Source: Embleya hyalina (GTDB taxonomy: Bacteria; Actinomycetota; Actinomycetes; Streptomycetales; Streptomycetaceae). Taken from it: DNA of 64,000 bases. A program made the translations under genes and the position numbers. Shown one piece after another: positions 15,812-25,050 of this stretch; position 1 is the first letter of the stretch; every line of letters begins with the position of its first letter. The notes under the pieces are model-generated. The model worked only from the letters and a program-made list of their open reading frames with translations. It had not been told where the DNA came from and ran no database searches. The stretch is from contig NZ_BIFH01000015.1 of assembly GCF_003967355.1 (NCBI RefSeq), positions 128,888-192,887 on the forward strand. Direction: 5' to 3'.

Positions 15812-16237
15812 TCAGGGGGTGGGCGGTCGGCTGGGACGCGCGTCGTCGGGCGGCATTCGCCACGTGATCGACTCGTCGCGGAACAGGTGTTGCGCCTTGG
15901 TTCGGCGCGGCTCGTCCACGAGGGGTTGGGCCGCCATGATCCGGCCGGGCCGAGGCGCCTCCGGCTTCGCCGGTTCGGGCCCGGTGGTTTCCGGCCGGCA
16001 CTGCCCGGCGGGCGCGGACGGGGCGGCCTCGTCGTCCACCACTTCGAGGTGCGCGAGCGGAATGGTGTAGGTCGCCTGGCAGTTGGCGGTGAGCGCCACG
16101 ACGTAGCCGCCGGCCACGCGGTAAAGCGTCCCCACATACCGACTCCGGGCATCCCGCACCCGAACCTCACCCCCCGCCAAGCGCAGCCGCAAGTCGGCCT
16201 CATTGGGAGGTTGTTGTCGCGGCACGGTCATGGGCAT
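15812..16237 (-). CDS. Hypothetical protein, 141 residues
   Basis: Unrecognised. The N-terminal half (LRLRLAGGEVRVRD, YVGTLYRVAGGYVVALTANCQ, YTIPLAHLEVVDDE) is predicted beta-rich. The C-terminal half is Pro/Arg-rich and looks disordered. It is divergent from the DUF5753 regulator gene, about 100 bp away, and could share its control region. Genes of this look often flank Scr1-type loci in Streptomyces (family impression, not checked). Confidence 0.55.
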   Translation of the reverse strand: MPMTVPRQQPPNEADLRLRLAGGEVRVRDARSRYVGTLYRVAGGYVVALTANCQATYTIPLAHLEVVDDEAAPSAPAGQCRPETTGPEPAKPEAPRPGRIMAAQPLVDEPRRTKAQHLFRDESITWRMPPDDARPSRPPTP

Positions 16238-16361
16238 GCCTCTTGCCTCTCATTGCCGTCGGTTGGTTTTCGGCCACTCCCTGACAGCTTCGACCTGCGC
16301 GCCTAACCTTTGGAGTGACCGCCCGTTGCAAGCTCAAATGAAACGAATCAGGGGCACAGGC

Positions 16362-17213
16362 GTGCGATTTCGGGAGCGGCCGAGCAACCCGACCAAGGGG
16401 TCGCCACGGCAGCGCATGGCAGCGCAAATCAGAGAGCACCGATCACGAGCCGGGCTGTCCGTGACGGAATTGGCCGACGTCGTGGGCTACAGCAAAGCGT
16501 CGATGTCGAGGTTCGAGACTGGCGACAGCCGTGTCCCCGAAGAACTGTGCCCCAAGCTCGACGCGGTGTTCGGCACGAGCGGCCTGTTCGCCACTCTGTT
16601 CGAGATGTTGCGGAACGTGCCGTTCCCTGATCGCTATAGCGAATACATGGCGTTGGAGCGCGAGGCCATTGCGCTCAGCGAGTGGACCGGGTTCCACATT
16701 TCGGGCCTTCTTCAGACCCCGGGCTACATGCGGGCACTGTTCCGCGATGGCAATCCCGGCGCATCCGACGCCCGGGTTGCCACGCTGATCGAGCGGCGCA
16801 TGAACCGTCGCGTGATTTTCGACAAGAAGCCACCCCCGTATCTCAAGGTGCTCCTTGACGAGTCCGTGTTGCGTCGAACGATGGGTTCTCCGGAGGTCAT
16901 GATCGAACAACTCGAAGCGCTACTGGGGACCATGGATCACGAGTACGGTAACACCAGGGTTTTGCCGTTGAAGCACGGTGGATTCGGGCTCAACGAGGCC
17001 ACACAGATCTACATCGAGTTGCCGGATGGCACGTCGTTGGCCTACCTCGAAGGCAATGCGACTTCGCGCATGATCGAAGAACCCGGCATGGTCACCGAAC
17101 GCAAACGAGACTACGAGCGGGCTGCTGCCTACGCCTTGTCCCCAGCGGAATCGGCAGCCATGATCCGCACGGTAATCAAGGAGTACGAAGAATGCCCAAA
17201 ACCGCCCAACTGA
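16362..17213 (+). CDS. Helix-turn-helix protein with DUF5753 (Scr1 family), second locus
   Basis: 283 residues from the GTG at 16362, which follows an AGGGG ribosome site. An in-frame ATG at 16338 has none. The XRE helix-turn-helix (about 20-75) has QIREHRSRAGLSVTELADVVG and SKASMSRFE, and the DUF5753 domain has ISGLLQTPGYMRALF and later YLEGNATSRMIE. It overlaps the first DUF397 gene by 22 bases. Codon usage is somewhat less GC-biased than its neighbours. It is a paralogue of the gene at 4240. Confidence 0.85.
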   Translation: MRFRERPSNPTKGSPRQRMAAQIREHRSRAGLSVTELADVVGYSKASMSRFETGDSRVPEELCPKLDAVFGTSGLFATLFEMLRNVPFPDRYSEYMALEREAIALSEWTGFHISGLLQTPGYMRALFRDGNPGASDARVATLIERRMNRRVIFDKKPPPYLKVLLDESVLRRTMGSPEVMIEQLEALLGTMDHEYGNTRVLPLKHGGFGLNEATQIYIELPDGTSLAYLEGNATSRMIEEPGMVTERKRDYERAAAYALSPAESAAMIRTVIKEYEECPKPPN

Positions 17214-17389
17214 CGACTGCCGCCTGGCGTAAGTCCACCTATACCAACCCTGATGGGGGTGCGTGTGTGGAAGTCGGCGGCAACTTCCCGGGCATCGTTC
17301 CCGTCCGTGACAGCAGGGCCCTTGCCGTTGGTCACCTCATGATCGACGCGGCCTCGTGGGCGGCCCTCACCGCTTCGTTGCGCATCTGA
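17192..17389 (+). CDS. DUF397 protein, first tandem copy
   Basis: 65 residues: WRKSTYTNPDGGACVEVGG, then VPVRDSRALAVGHLMIDAAS and WAALTASLRI. This is a complete DUF397 domain starting inside the DUF5753 gene, so translation is coupled. It is closely similar to the next gene. Confidence 0.88.
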   Translation: MPKTAQLTTAAWRKSTYTNPDGGACVEVGGNFPGIVPVRDSRALAVGHLMIDAASWAALTASLRI

Positions 17390-17440
17390 CCACCACGCGA
17401 TGCCTCAGCAGCCCGGCACAGGAATGAAGGGATACGAGAA

Positions 17441-17632
17441 ATGCCGAATCCGGAACCGATCGCCACTTGGCGCAAGTCGAGCCACAGCTCCGAGAACGGC
17501 GGGAACTGTGTCGAAGTGGTGGACGGCTTCCCGGGCGTCGTTCCCGTCCGTGACTCCAAGGACCCCGGCGTCGGCCACCTCGTGATCGGCGCGGCCTCGT
17601 GGGCGGCGCTCACCGCCTCGTTGCGCGTCTGA
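17441..17632 (+). CDS. DUF397 protein, second tandem copy
   Basis: 63 residues: WRKSSHSSENGGNCVEVVDG, VPVRDSKDPGVGHLVIGAAS and WAALTASLRV. The C-terminal halves of the two copies are nearly identical, indicating a recent tandem duplication behind one DUF5753 partner. An upstream GAGAA (AAGGGATACGAGAA region) is a weak ribosome site. Confidence 0.88.
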   Translation: MPNPEPIATWRKSSHSSENGGNCVEVVDGFPGVVPVRDSKDPGVGHLVIGAASWAALTASLRV

Positions 17633-17642
17633 GCGCAACGCC

Positions 17643-17676
17643 GGCCCCGCCCGCCCACGGTCGGGCCGGCGGGGCC
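17643..17676. terminator. Bidirectional terminator hairpin
   Basis: GGCCCCGCC (17643-17651) pairs with GGCGGGGCC (17668-17676), with further pairing inside, between convergent genes ending at 17632 and 17685. Confidence 0.65.
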
Positions 17677-17684
17677 TCGCGCGA

Positions 17685-18995
17685 CTACGCGGCCGGGGCG
17701 ATCCTGGCCATGCCGTTGATGATGCGGTCCATCGCGTCGCCGCCCCTGGGGTCCGTGAGGTTGGCCAGCATCTTGAGCACGAACTTCATCAGCATCGGGT
17801 GGGGCAGGCCGTGCTTGGTGGCGAAGTTCATCACCCTCGGGTCGCCGATCAGCTTCACGAAGACCCGGCCGAGCGTGTAGTAGCCGCCATACGTCTGCTT
17901 GAGGATGCGCGGGTAGTCGTACAGCGCCCGCTCGCGGCCCTCCGGGGTCAGGCGGGCCACCGCCTGGGTGATCACCTGGGCCGCGATCTCGCCCGACTCC
18001 ATCGCGTAGGCGATGCCCTCGCCGTTGAACGGGTTGACCATCCCGCCCGCGTCGCCGACCAGCAACAGGCCCTTGGTGTAGTGCGGTTGGCGGTTGAAGC
18101 CCATCGGCAGCGCCGCGCCGCGGATCGGGCCCTGCTGGTTCTCGTCGGTGTAGCCCCAGTCCTCGGGCATGCCCGCGACCCAACCCTTGAGCAGGTCGCG
18201 GTAGTCGATGTCCTTGAACGCCGCCGAGGTGTTGAGCAGACCCAGGCCCACGTTCGAGGTGCCGTCGCCCATGCCGAACACCCAGCCGTAGCCGGGCAGC
18301 AGCTTCTCCTGGCCGTCGCGGCGGTCCCACAGCTCCAGCCACGACTCCAGGTAGTCGTCATCGCTGCGCGGGGAGGTGAAGTAGGTGCGGACCGCGACGC
18401 CCATCGGCCGGTCCTCGCGCCGGTGCAGGCCCATCGCGAGGGAGAGCCGGGTCGAGTTGCCGTCGGCGGCGACCACGATCGGCGCGCGGAAGACGGTCTC
18501 CTCCTTCGAGCCGTTCATCCGCGCGTTGACGCCGACGATACGGCCGGTGCGCTCGTCCAGGATCGGGCCGGTGACGTTGGCGCGCTCGTACAGCTTCGCG
18601 CCCGCGGCCGCCGCCTGGCGGGCCAGGATCTCGTCGAAGTCGGCCCGCTTGCGGACCAGTCCGTGTGCCGGGAAGCTGGCCAGATCCGGCCAGTCGAGTT
18701 CGAGCCGCATGCCGCCGCCGAGGATGCGCAACCCCTTGTTGGGCAGCCAGCCGGCCTCGACCGAGGTGTCCACGCCCATCGCGATCAACTGCTTGACCGC
18801 GCGCGGGGTGAGCCCGTCGCCGCAGACCTTCTCCCGGGGGAACGCGGTCTTCTCCAGCAGGATCACGCTCACGCCGGACTTGGCCAGGTGATACGCCGTG
18901 GTCGATCCGGCCGGACCGGCCCCGACCACGATGACGTCGGCCTCATGCGTCGAGTCGGCGCGCTTGGTGGTTGTGACGGGCGCTGCGTCGGTCAC
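17685..18995 (-). CDS. Geranylgeranyl reductase-family flavoprotein
   Basis: 436-residue FAD-dependent oxidoreductase. The FAD-binding VVGAGPAGSTTAYHLAKSG (about residues 26-44) is followed by KVCGDGLTPRAV and LLVGDAGGMVNPFNGEGI, the signature of geranylgeranyl reductases. In actinomycetes this branch saturates isoprenoid double bonds, including those of menaquinone side chains. That role fits the MenG gene just upstream and the futalosine genes beyond. The exact substrate is not provable here. Confidence 0.88.
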   Translation of the reverse strand: MTDAAPVTTTKRADSTHEADVIVVGAGPAGSTTAYHLAKSGVSVILLEKTAFPREKVCGDGLTPRAVKQLIAMGVDTSVEAGWLPNKGLRILGGGMRLELDWPDLASFPAHGLVRKRADFDEILARQAAAAGAKLYERANVTGPILDERTGRIVGVNARMNGSKEETVFRAPIVVAADGNSTRLSLAMGLHRREDRPMGVAVRTYFTSPRSDDDYLESWLELWDRRDGQEKLLPGYGWVFGMGDGTSNVGLGLLNTSAAFKDIDYRDLLKGWVAGMPEDWGYTDENQQGPIRGAALPMGFNRQPHYTKGLLLVGDAGGMVNPFNGEGIAYAMESGEIAAQVITQAVARLTPEGRERALYDYPRILKQTYGGYYTLGRVFVKLIGDPRVMNFATKHGLPHPMLMKFVLKMLANLTDPRGGDAMDRIINGMARIAPAA

Positions 18996-19090
18996 GGACG
19001 ACTCCCCTGGAAGTCTCTGCGGCAGTGCCGAAACCGGGACGGTTCCGGCCGGACAAGTCTATGAGCAGCGGGCCGGGAACCGGCCCGTGG

Positions 19091-19792
19091 TCACCCGGTG
19101 GTCGGTCGGAAGCCCCGGTGCAGCGCGACCACGCCGCCGGTGAGGTTGCGCCAGGCCGCCCGCTCCCAGCCCGCCCGACGCACGATCGCGGCCAGTCCGG
19201 CCTGGTCGGGCCAGGCGCGGATCGACTCGGCCAGATAGACGTACGCGTCCGGGTTGCTGCTCACCGCGGTGGCCACCGACGGCAGCGCGCGCATCAGGTA
19301 CTCCACGTAGACCGTCTCGAACGGAGCCCACGTGGGCCGGCTGAACTCGCAGACCACCAGGCGCCCGCCCGGGCGGGTCACCCGCAACATCTCGCGCAGC
19401 GCGCCCTCGGTGTCGTTGACGTTGCGCAGCCCGAAGGAGATGGTCACCGCGTCGAAGGTGGCGTCCCGGAACGGAAGCCGGGTCGCGTCGCCCGCGGTGA
19501 ACGCCAACTCGGGGTGCCGGCGCTTGCCCTCGCGGAGCATGCCCACGGAGAAGTCGCACGGGACCACGTCCGCGCCCGCGTCCCGGAAGGGCAGCGAGGA
19601 GGTGCCGGTGCCGGCCGCCAGGTCGAGCACACGCTCGCCCGGGCGCGCGTCCACGGCCCGCGCGACGGCTTTGCGCCAGGACCGGTCCTGGCCCATCGAC
19701 AGCACGGTGTTGGTCAGGTCGTAGCGCGCCGCGACCGCGTCGAACATCGACGCGACTTCACGCGGTTGTTTGTCCAGGGAGGCTCGGGTCAC
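19091..19792 (-). CDS. menG: Demethylmenaquinone methyltransferase
   Basis: 233-residue UbiE/MenG class I SAM methyltransferase, catalysing the last methylation of menaquinone. It shows [35 protein letters not shown] (SAM motif I), [16 protein letters not shown] (motif II) and [18 protein letters not shown] (motif III), the standard family layout and length. It is on the same strand as the geranylgeranyl reductase gene, which starts 95 bp downstream, consistent with co-expression. Confidence 0.93.
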   Translation of the reverse strand: MTRASLDKQPREVASMFDAVAARYDLTNTVLSMGQDRSWRKAVARAVDARPGERVLDLAAGTGTSSLPFRDAGADVVPCDFSVGMLREGKRRHPELAFTAGDATRLPFRDATFDAVTISFGLRNVNDTEGALREMLRVTRPGGRLVVCEFSRPTWAPFETVYVEYLMRALPSVATAVSSNPDAYVYLAESIRAWPDQAGLAAIVRRAGWERAAWRNLTGGVVALHRGFRPTTG

Positions 19793-19845
19793 CCGGCCAT
19801 CATCTCGCGGCCGGGACCGTGCCCGGGTCCTGGGGGCGGGCGACG

Positions 19846-19884
19846 CACCGGGCGGGTCGCGTGGTGCGTGCGACCCGCCCGGTG
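19846..19884 (-). terminator. Terminator hairpin after the small RG-rich gene
   Basis: A perfect 14-bp stem CACCGGGCGGGTCG (19846-19859) pairs with 19871-19884 across an 11-base loop, 23 bases past the stop at 19907 and upstream of menG. Confidence 0.7.
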
Positions 19885-19906
19885 ATCTCGTGTCGGCGTC
19901 CGACGC

Positions 19907-20083
19907 TCAGCGACGCCCGGCACGGCCGCCGGCGCGGCGCCGGCCGACACCGACGCCGCCGCCGATCCGGCCGATGCGCACGCCGACACCGACGCCGCCG
20001 CCACGACCGCGACCGGTGCGGCGGCGCCTGCGGTGCGGGGTCACGGCATGGACGAGGGAACGGATTCGAGTACCAACGGACAT
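19907..20083 (-). CDS. Small Arg/Gly-rich basic protein, 58 residues
   Basis: I do not recognise a family. The protein begins MSVGTRIRSLVHAVTPH, then runs into Arg blocks (HRRRRR) and Gly/Val/Arg repeats (GGGVGVGVRIGR, GGGVGVGRRR). A strong GAGGAGG ribosome site sits 7 bases before the ATG, and a terminator follows, which argues that it is expressed. The composition suggests nucleic-acid or membrane binding. It lies between the mqnX-type gene and menG on the same strand. Confidence 0.55.
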   Translation of the reverse strand: MSVGTRIRSLVHAVTPHRRRRRTGRGRGGGVGVGVRIGRIGGGVGVGRRRAGGRAGRR

Positions 20084-20229
20084 GGTGTGCCTCCTCGTTC
20101 CGCACGGGCGGTGCCCGCGTCGGAAGTGGTCGGGAAACCCTGTCTTGTCGACCGGGCGCCTGCCCCCGGTTCGGCCGGCCATGCCTGATCGGACCCCGTC
20201 CGATCCCGCGCCGGCGCCCTCGGGCGCCG

Positions 20230-21474
20230 TCAGCGCCGGTGCACGAGCCGGCCGCCGAGCACGGTGGCCACGCACGAGCCGGTGCCGTGGGCGAGCAGGG
20301 CCGCGTACGGGTCGCCCTCGGTCGGTACGTCGAACACCGCGAGGTCGGCGAGGCCGCCCGGACGCAGCGTGCCCGCCCCGTCCAGACCGCCCATCGCCGC
20401 CGCGGCGCCGACCGTGACCGCCTCGACCAGGCGCCGATCCAGGTCGTCGGCGCGGTATCCCTGCCGCACCGCGACCTCGCGGGCCGCCGCCGCCTCCTCC
20501 CACATGTCCAGGGACGGCGAGGAGGCCAGCGAGTCGGTGCCCAGGGCCAGCGGCGAGCCCTCGGTCAGGTAGTCCGCCACCGGCGCCTCGCCCGCCGCCA
20601 GGATCGCGTTGGAGCGCACGCACAGGGCGACGGCCGTGCCGTACCCGCGCAGCAGCGCCCGGTCCTCCGCCCCCAGGTGCACGCCGTGCGCGACGTGCAC
20701 GTCCGGGCCGAGCCCGGCGAAGCCGTCCAGGTAGGTCGCGGGGCTGCCGCCGCTGCCGCCGTCGAGCAGTTCCAGGGCCAGCCCCGTCGCGCGGTTCGCC
20801 TCGGCGAACCGGCCGGTGCCGTGCCGGACGAACTCCACCTCGTGCGTGGTCTCCGCCAGGTGCGGATGCAGCCGCAGTCCGCGCTCGCGGGCGATCTTCA
20901 CGCACTCGGCGAACACGGCCGTCCCGACCGTGAAGGGGGTGTGCGGCGACACGCCCAACTCGCGCCCGCCGCTCGCCCCGCGCAGCGTGTCCAGGAACGC
21001 CTCGCGGCGCCCGCCCGCCCACATCGCGTCGTCCGCGATCACCTCGACGTAGCTGATTCCGCGCAGCCCCGACCGGCCCACCGGAACCAGTACGCACGGG
21101 TCGGAGACCACATCCGCCGCCGCCGTGGTCCCCGAGCGCAACATGTGGTGCACCCCGCGGCGGGCACTCTCCTGCCACATCACCTCGGAGAAGTCGGCCC
21201 GCCGCTCGATCAGCACCCGAATCCAGTCCGGGAACGCCAGCCCGGACAACGCGAGATCGCCGAAGTCGGTGTACTGGAGGTGCGCGTGCGCGTTCACCAG
21301 GCCCGGCGTGAGCACCCCGCGCCAGACCCGCTCCCGCGCCCCCTCCGCGGCCAACTCGGCCCGCGGTCCCACCGCGACGACGCGCTCGTCCTCCACGAGC
21401 ACGGCACCGTCACGAATGGGCTCCGCGTCGACCATCGACAGGACAACGGGTGCGACATGCAACGTCAACGACAT
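20230..21474 (-). CDS. mqnX: Amidohydrolase, probable aminofutalosine deaminase
   Basis: 414-residue amidohydrolase with the metal motif NAHAHLQYTDF, then HLAETTHE, HVAHGVHL and LGTDSLASSPSLDMW. This matches the deaminase branch that converts aminodeoxyfutalosine to futalosine in the Streptomyces menaquinone pathway. The location among mqnA, mqnC and menG supports the assignment, but guanine- or S-adenosylhomocysteine-deaminase-like relatives look similar. The ATG at 21474 (MSLTLHVAP) is preferred over an upstream in-frame start because AGGA lies about 9 bases before it. Confidence 0.78.
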   Translation of the reverse strand: MSLTLHVAPVVLSMVDAEPIRDGAVLVEDERVVAVGPRAELAAEGARERVWRGVLTPGLVNAHAHLQYTDFGDLALSGLAFPDWIRVLIERRADFSEVMWQESARRGVHHMLRSGTTAAADVVSDPCVLVPVGRSGLRGISYVEVIADDAMWAGGRREAFLDTLRGASGGRELGVSPHTPFTVGTAVFAECVKIARERGLRLHPHLAETTHEVEFVRHGTGRFAEANRATGLALELLDGGSGGSPATYLDGFAGLGPDVHVAHGVHLGAEDRALLRGYGTAVALCVRSNAILAAGEAPVADYLTEGSPLALGTDSLASSPSLDMWEEAAAAREVAVRQGYRADDLDRRLVEAVTVGAAAAMGGLDGAGTLRPGGLADLAVFDVPTEGDPYAALLAHGTGSCVATVLGGRLVHRR

Positions 21475-21503
21475 GCGTCCATCCTGCCAAGCCCCGCCCG
21501 AAC

Positions 21504-21545
21504 GCACGGAACCGCCGTCGGGTGAGGTCCCGACGGCGGTCCGTG
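21504..21545 (-). terminator. Terminator hairpin after LAETG gene
   Basis: ACCGCCGTCGGG (21511-21522) pairs perfectly with 21529-21540 around a 6-base loop, and flanking CACGG/CCGTG extends the stem with one bulge. It lies just past the LAETG protein stop. Confidence 0.7.
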
Positions 21546-21560
21546 TCGCACGAATCGCGG

Positions 21561-22571
21561 CTAAGCCTGGTGCGTCCCACGGCGCTTGCGCGCGAACAGC
21601 ACACCACCGGCCCCGACCACCACGAGAGCGGCGGCGGCCCCGCCGATCACCATGGTGTTGTCGTCGTCCGCGCCGGTCTCGGCCAACTCGGGGCGCTTGG
21701 TCGGCTTGTTCACCTCAGGTCGGGGCGTCGCGGGCTTGCCCGTCGGCTTGACCTCGGTGGGCTTGGTGTTCGGCACGGTCGGGTCGACCCGGTACGAGTA
21801 CACCGTGCGGTCGACGTTGTTCTTCGGTTCGCTGTCGGGCAGCGGGCCGGTGATCCGGCTTTCGAGGATCTGCTCGTTGCCGGAGATCGTGCCCTTGAAG
21901 CCGGTCAGCCAGCTCGGCATGCCGCCTGCCACGCCGGTCTTGGCGCAGGTGACCACCAATCCCGCGCCGTCCAGACGGCAGCCTTCGGGCGCCTGGGAGA
22001 ACTTGATCCCCTTGACCGCGGTCACCGTGATGTTGGCGTCGGCCTTCTTGTTGTGCCCGTCCCAGTACTCGATGGCGAAGTCCTTGCCCAACTCGCCACC
22101 CGGGTTGAGGTACGTGAACGACCTGGGGTTCTCGATGTGGAGATCAGCCTCGTCGACCGGCTTTCCATAGGTCAGCACGGCAGTGGCCTTGGCGTCACCC
22201 TTGACCGCCTGGGCGATGAAGGTGACCTTCTCGCCTTCCTTCCCCTCCTCCGTGCCCACCGGAACGACGATCTTTCCGTCGGCTCCGGGTGCGCACGTTT
22301 CCTTGCGGGTGCTCTCGACCCACTCGCACTGCCCATACATGGACCAGCCGAAGGAACCCGCCCCGGTACCCGTGAAGCTCAACTCGACCGGCACCGAAGT
22401 CGTGATGACGAGATCGAGGTTCTTCCCGCCCGGCGCGATCGTCGCCGTGGATGGCGTGATCGTGATTACATCCGCCGCCGAAGCCGTTCCGGTCAGGCCC
22501 ATCGAACCGGCCACAAGGGCTCCGCCCGCAATCCCGAACGCGGCGATCTTCTTCACGTGAAAACGTGACAT
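21561..22571 (-). CDS. LAETG cell-wall-anchored surface protein
   Basis: 336-residue secreted protein. A signal peptide (MSRFHVKKIAAFGIAGGALV to about residue 33, ending TASA-AD) and beta-rich extracellular domains are followed by a Thr/Lys/Pro-rich spacer. The C-terminal sorting signal is LAETGADDD, a hydrophobic helix (MVIGGAAAALVVVGAGGVLF) and RKRRG. Class E sortases of Streptomyces cleave LAxTG signals. The extracellular function is unknown. The start at 22571 was chosen because the signal peptide begins there. Its own terminator follows. Confidence 0.85.
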   Translation of the reverse strand: MSRFHVKKIAAFGIAGGALVAGSMGLTGTASAADVITITPSTATIAPGGKNLDLVITTSVPVELSFTGTGAGSFGWSMYGQCEWVESTRKETCAPGADGKIVVPVGTEEGKEGEKVTFIAQAVKGDAKATAVLTYGKPVDEADLHIENPRSFTYLNPGGELGKDFAIEYWDGHNKKADANITVTAVKGIKFSQAPEGCRLDGAGLVVTCAKTGVAGGMPSWLTGFKGTISGNEQILESRITGPLPDSEPKNNVDRTVYSYRVDPTVPNTKPTEVKPTGKPATPRPEVNKPTKRPELAETGADDDNTMVIGGAAAALVVVGAGGVLFARKRRGTHQA

Positions 22572-22686
22572 GCAGTGATTCCCCACCCCTGCGAGAAACG
22601 GAAAACCCGCTCGTTCGAAGGAACGGCGGGTCATCCAATGGCAAGGGAAGGTTTACACAGGGTCCAACTGCTCCGTCAACCCTCGA

Positions 22687-23877
22687 TTAACGCGCGTCGA
22701 CGACCTTGAGTTCGGGGTGGGCGGTGCCGCCGGCCAGGGCCGTGGAGGACAGGTGGGAGACCACCTTGTCGTCCACCGGGTCGTTCGCCGGGTCGTCGTG
22801 CACGATCAGGTGGTTGTACGTGGTGTCGCGCTGCGCGGGGACGCGGCCGGCCGCGCGGATCAGGTGCAGCAGTTCCATCCGGTTCGAGCGGTGCTTGGCG
22901 CCCGCGGAGGAGACCACGTTCTCCTCCAGCATGACCGAGCCCAGGTCGTCCGCGCCGTAGTGCAGGGTCAACTGGCCGGCCTCCTTGCCCGTGGTCAGCC
23001 ACGAGCCCTGGATGTGCGCGACGTTGTGCAGGAACAGCCGGGCGACCGCGATCAGGCGCAGGTATTCGAGCAGGGTGGCCTGGGTGCGTCCCTTCAGGTG
23101 GTTGTTCTCCGGCTGGTAGGTGTACGGGATGAAGGCCCGGAAGCCGCCGGTGCGGTCCTGCACGTCGCGGATCATCCGCAGGTGCTCGATCCGCTCGGCG
23201 TTGGTCTCGCCGGTGCCCATCAGCATCGTCGAGGTGGACTCGACGCCCAGGCCGTGCGCGGTCTCCATGATCTCCAGCCAGCGCTCGCCCGACTCCTTGA
23301 GCGGGGCGATCGCGGTGCGCGGGCGCTCCGGGAGCAGTTCGGCGCCGGCGCCCGCGAACGAGTCCAGGCCCGCGGCGTGGATCCGCGAGATGGCCTCCTC
23401 GATGCCCACCCCGGACACCTTGGCCATGTGCGCGACCTCGGACGCGCCGAGCGAGTGGATCACCAGCTGCGGGAACTCGGCCTTGATCGCGGCGAACGAG
23501 CGCTCGTAGTACTCGACGCCGAAGTCGGGGTGGTGCCCGCCCTGGAACATGATCTGGGTGCCGCCGAGTTCGACCGTCTCCGCGCAGCGGCGCAGGATGT
23601 CGTCGATCTCCCGGACCCAGCCCTTCTCGCTCTTGGGCGGGGCGTAGAAGGCACAGAACTTGCACGCGGTGACGCACACGTTCGTGTAGTTGATGTTGCG
23701 CTCGATGATGTACGTCGCGATGTCGACGGTGTCCGCGTAGCGCTTGCGGCGGGCCGCGTCGGCGGCTCGACCCAGCGCGTGCAGCGGCGCGTGGACGTAC
23801 AGCGCGAGTGCCTCTTCGGGCGTGATCCGCCCACCGTCGGCGGCCCGGTCCAGGACCGGCTGGAGATCGCTGATCAC
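22687..23877 (-). CDS. mqnC: Cyclic dehypoxanthinyl futalosine synthase
   Basis: 396-residue radical SAM enzyme of the futalosine menaquinone pathway. The CxxxCxxC cluster motif is C68, C72, C75 (NVCVTACKFCAFYAPP). Downstream sequences FQGGHHPDFG, STSTMLMGTGE and HNVAHIQGSW are typical of MqnC. It starts at a GTG with GGAGG about 7 bases upstream. It lies on the same strand as mqnA, 113 bp downstream of it. Confidence 0.93.
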   Translation of the reverse strand: MISDLQPVLDRAADGGRITPEEALALYVHAPLHALGRAADAARRKRYADTVDIATYIIERNINYTNVCVTACKFCAFYAPPKSEKGWVREIDDILRRCAETVELGGTQIMFQGGHHPDFGVEYYERSFAAIKAEFPQLVIHSLGASEVAHMAKVSGVGIEEAISRIHAAGLDSFAGAGAELLPERPRTAIAPLKESGERWLEIMETAHGLGVESTSTMLMGTGETNAERIEHLRMIRDVQDRTGGFRAFIPYTYQPENNHLKGRTQATLLEYLRLIAVARLFLHNVAHIQGSWLTTGKEAGQLTLHYGADDLGSVMLEENVVSSAGAKHRSNRMELLHLIRAAGRVPAQRDTTYNHLIVHDDPANDPVDDKVVSHLSSTALAGGTAHPELKVVDAR

Positions 23878-23892
23878 GGGGAAGCCTCCGCA

Positions 23893-23928
23893 TGGAACGA
23901 ATACGAGTGGAACGACTGCGTGTGGAAC
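23893..23928. repeat. Three TGGAAC repeats at 15-bp spacing
   Basis: TGGAAC occurs at 23893, 23908 and 23923, exactly 15 bp apart, in the gap between mqnA and mqnC. The first two copies extend to TGGAACGA. Confidence 0.7.
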
Positions 23929-23989
23929 CGAGGCCGGTGTACCGACCCCGAGCCGAACAAAAGCTCGCGAACGAGCCTATCCGGCGCGC

Positions 23990-24883
<894 letters not shown>

Positions 24884-25050
24884 CTATGCCCGGCCCCGCG
24901 GATCACCCGTATCGACCCGGTCGGTATCCGCGGTGTCACCGAACAGGCACAACACCGGGCATGCGGCAGTGGCAGCGGAAAGCGGGTGAGACCCTTCCGG
25001 AACCGGGCCGAACCGCACGACGGTCCGCCGACTACGACGGAGGAAGCGCG

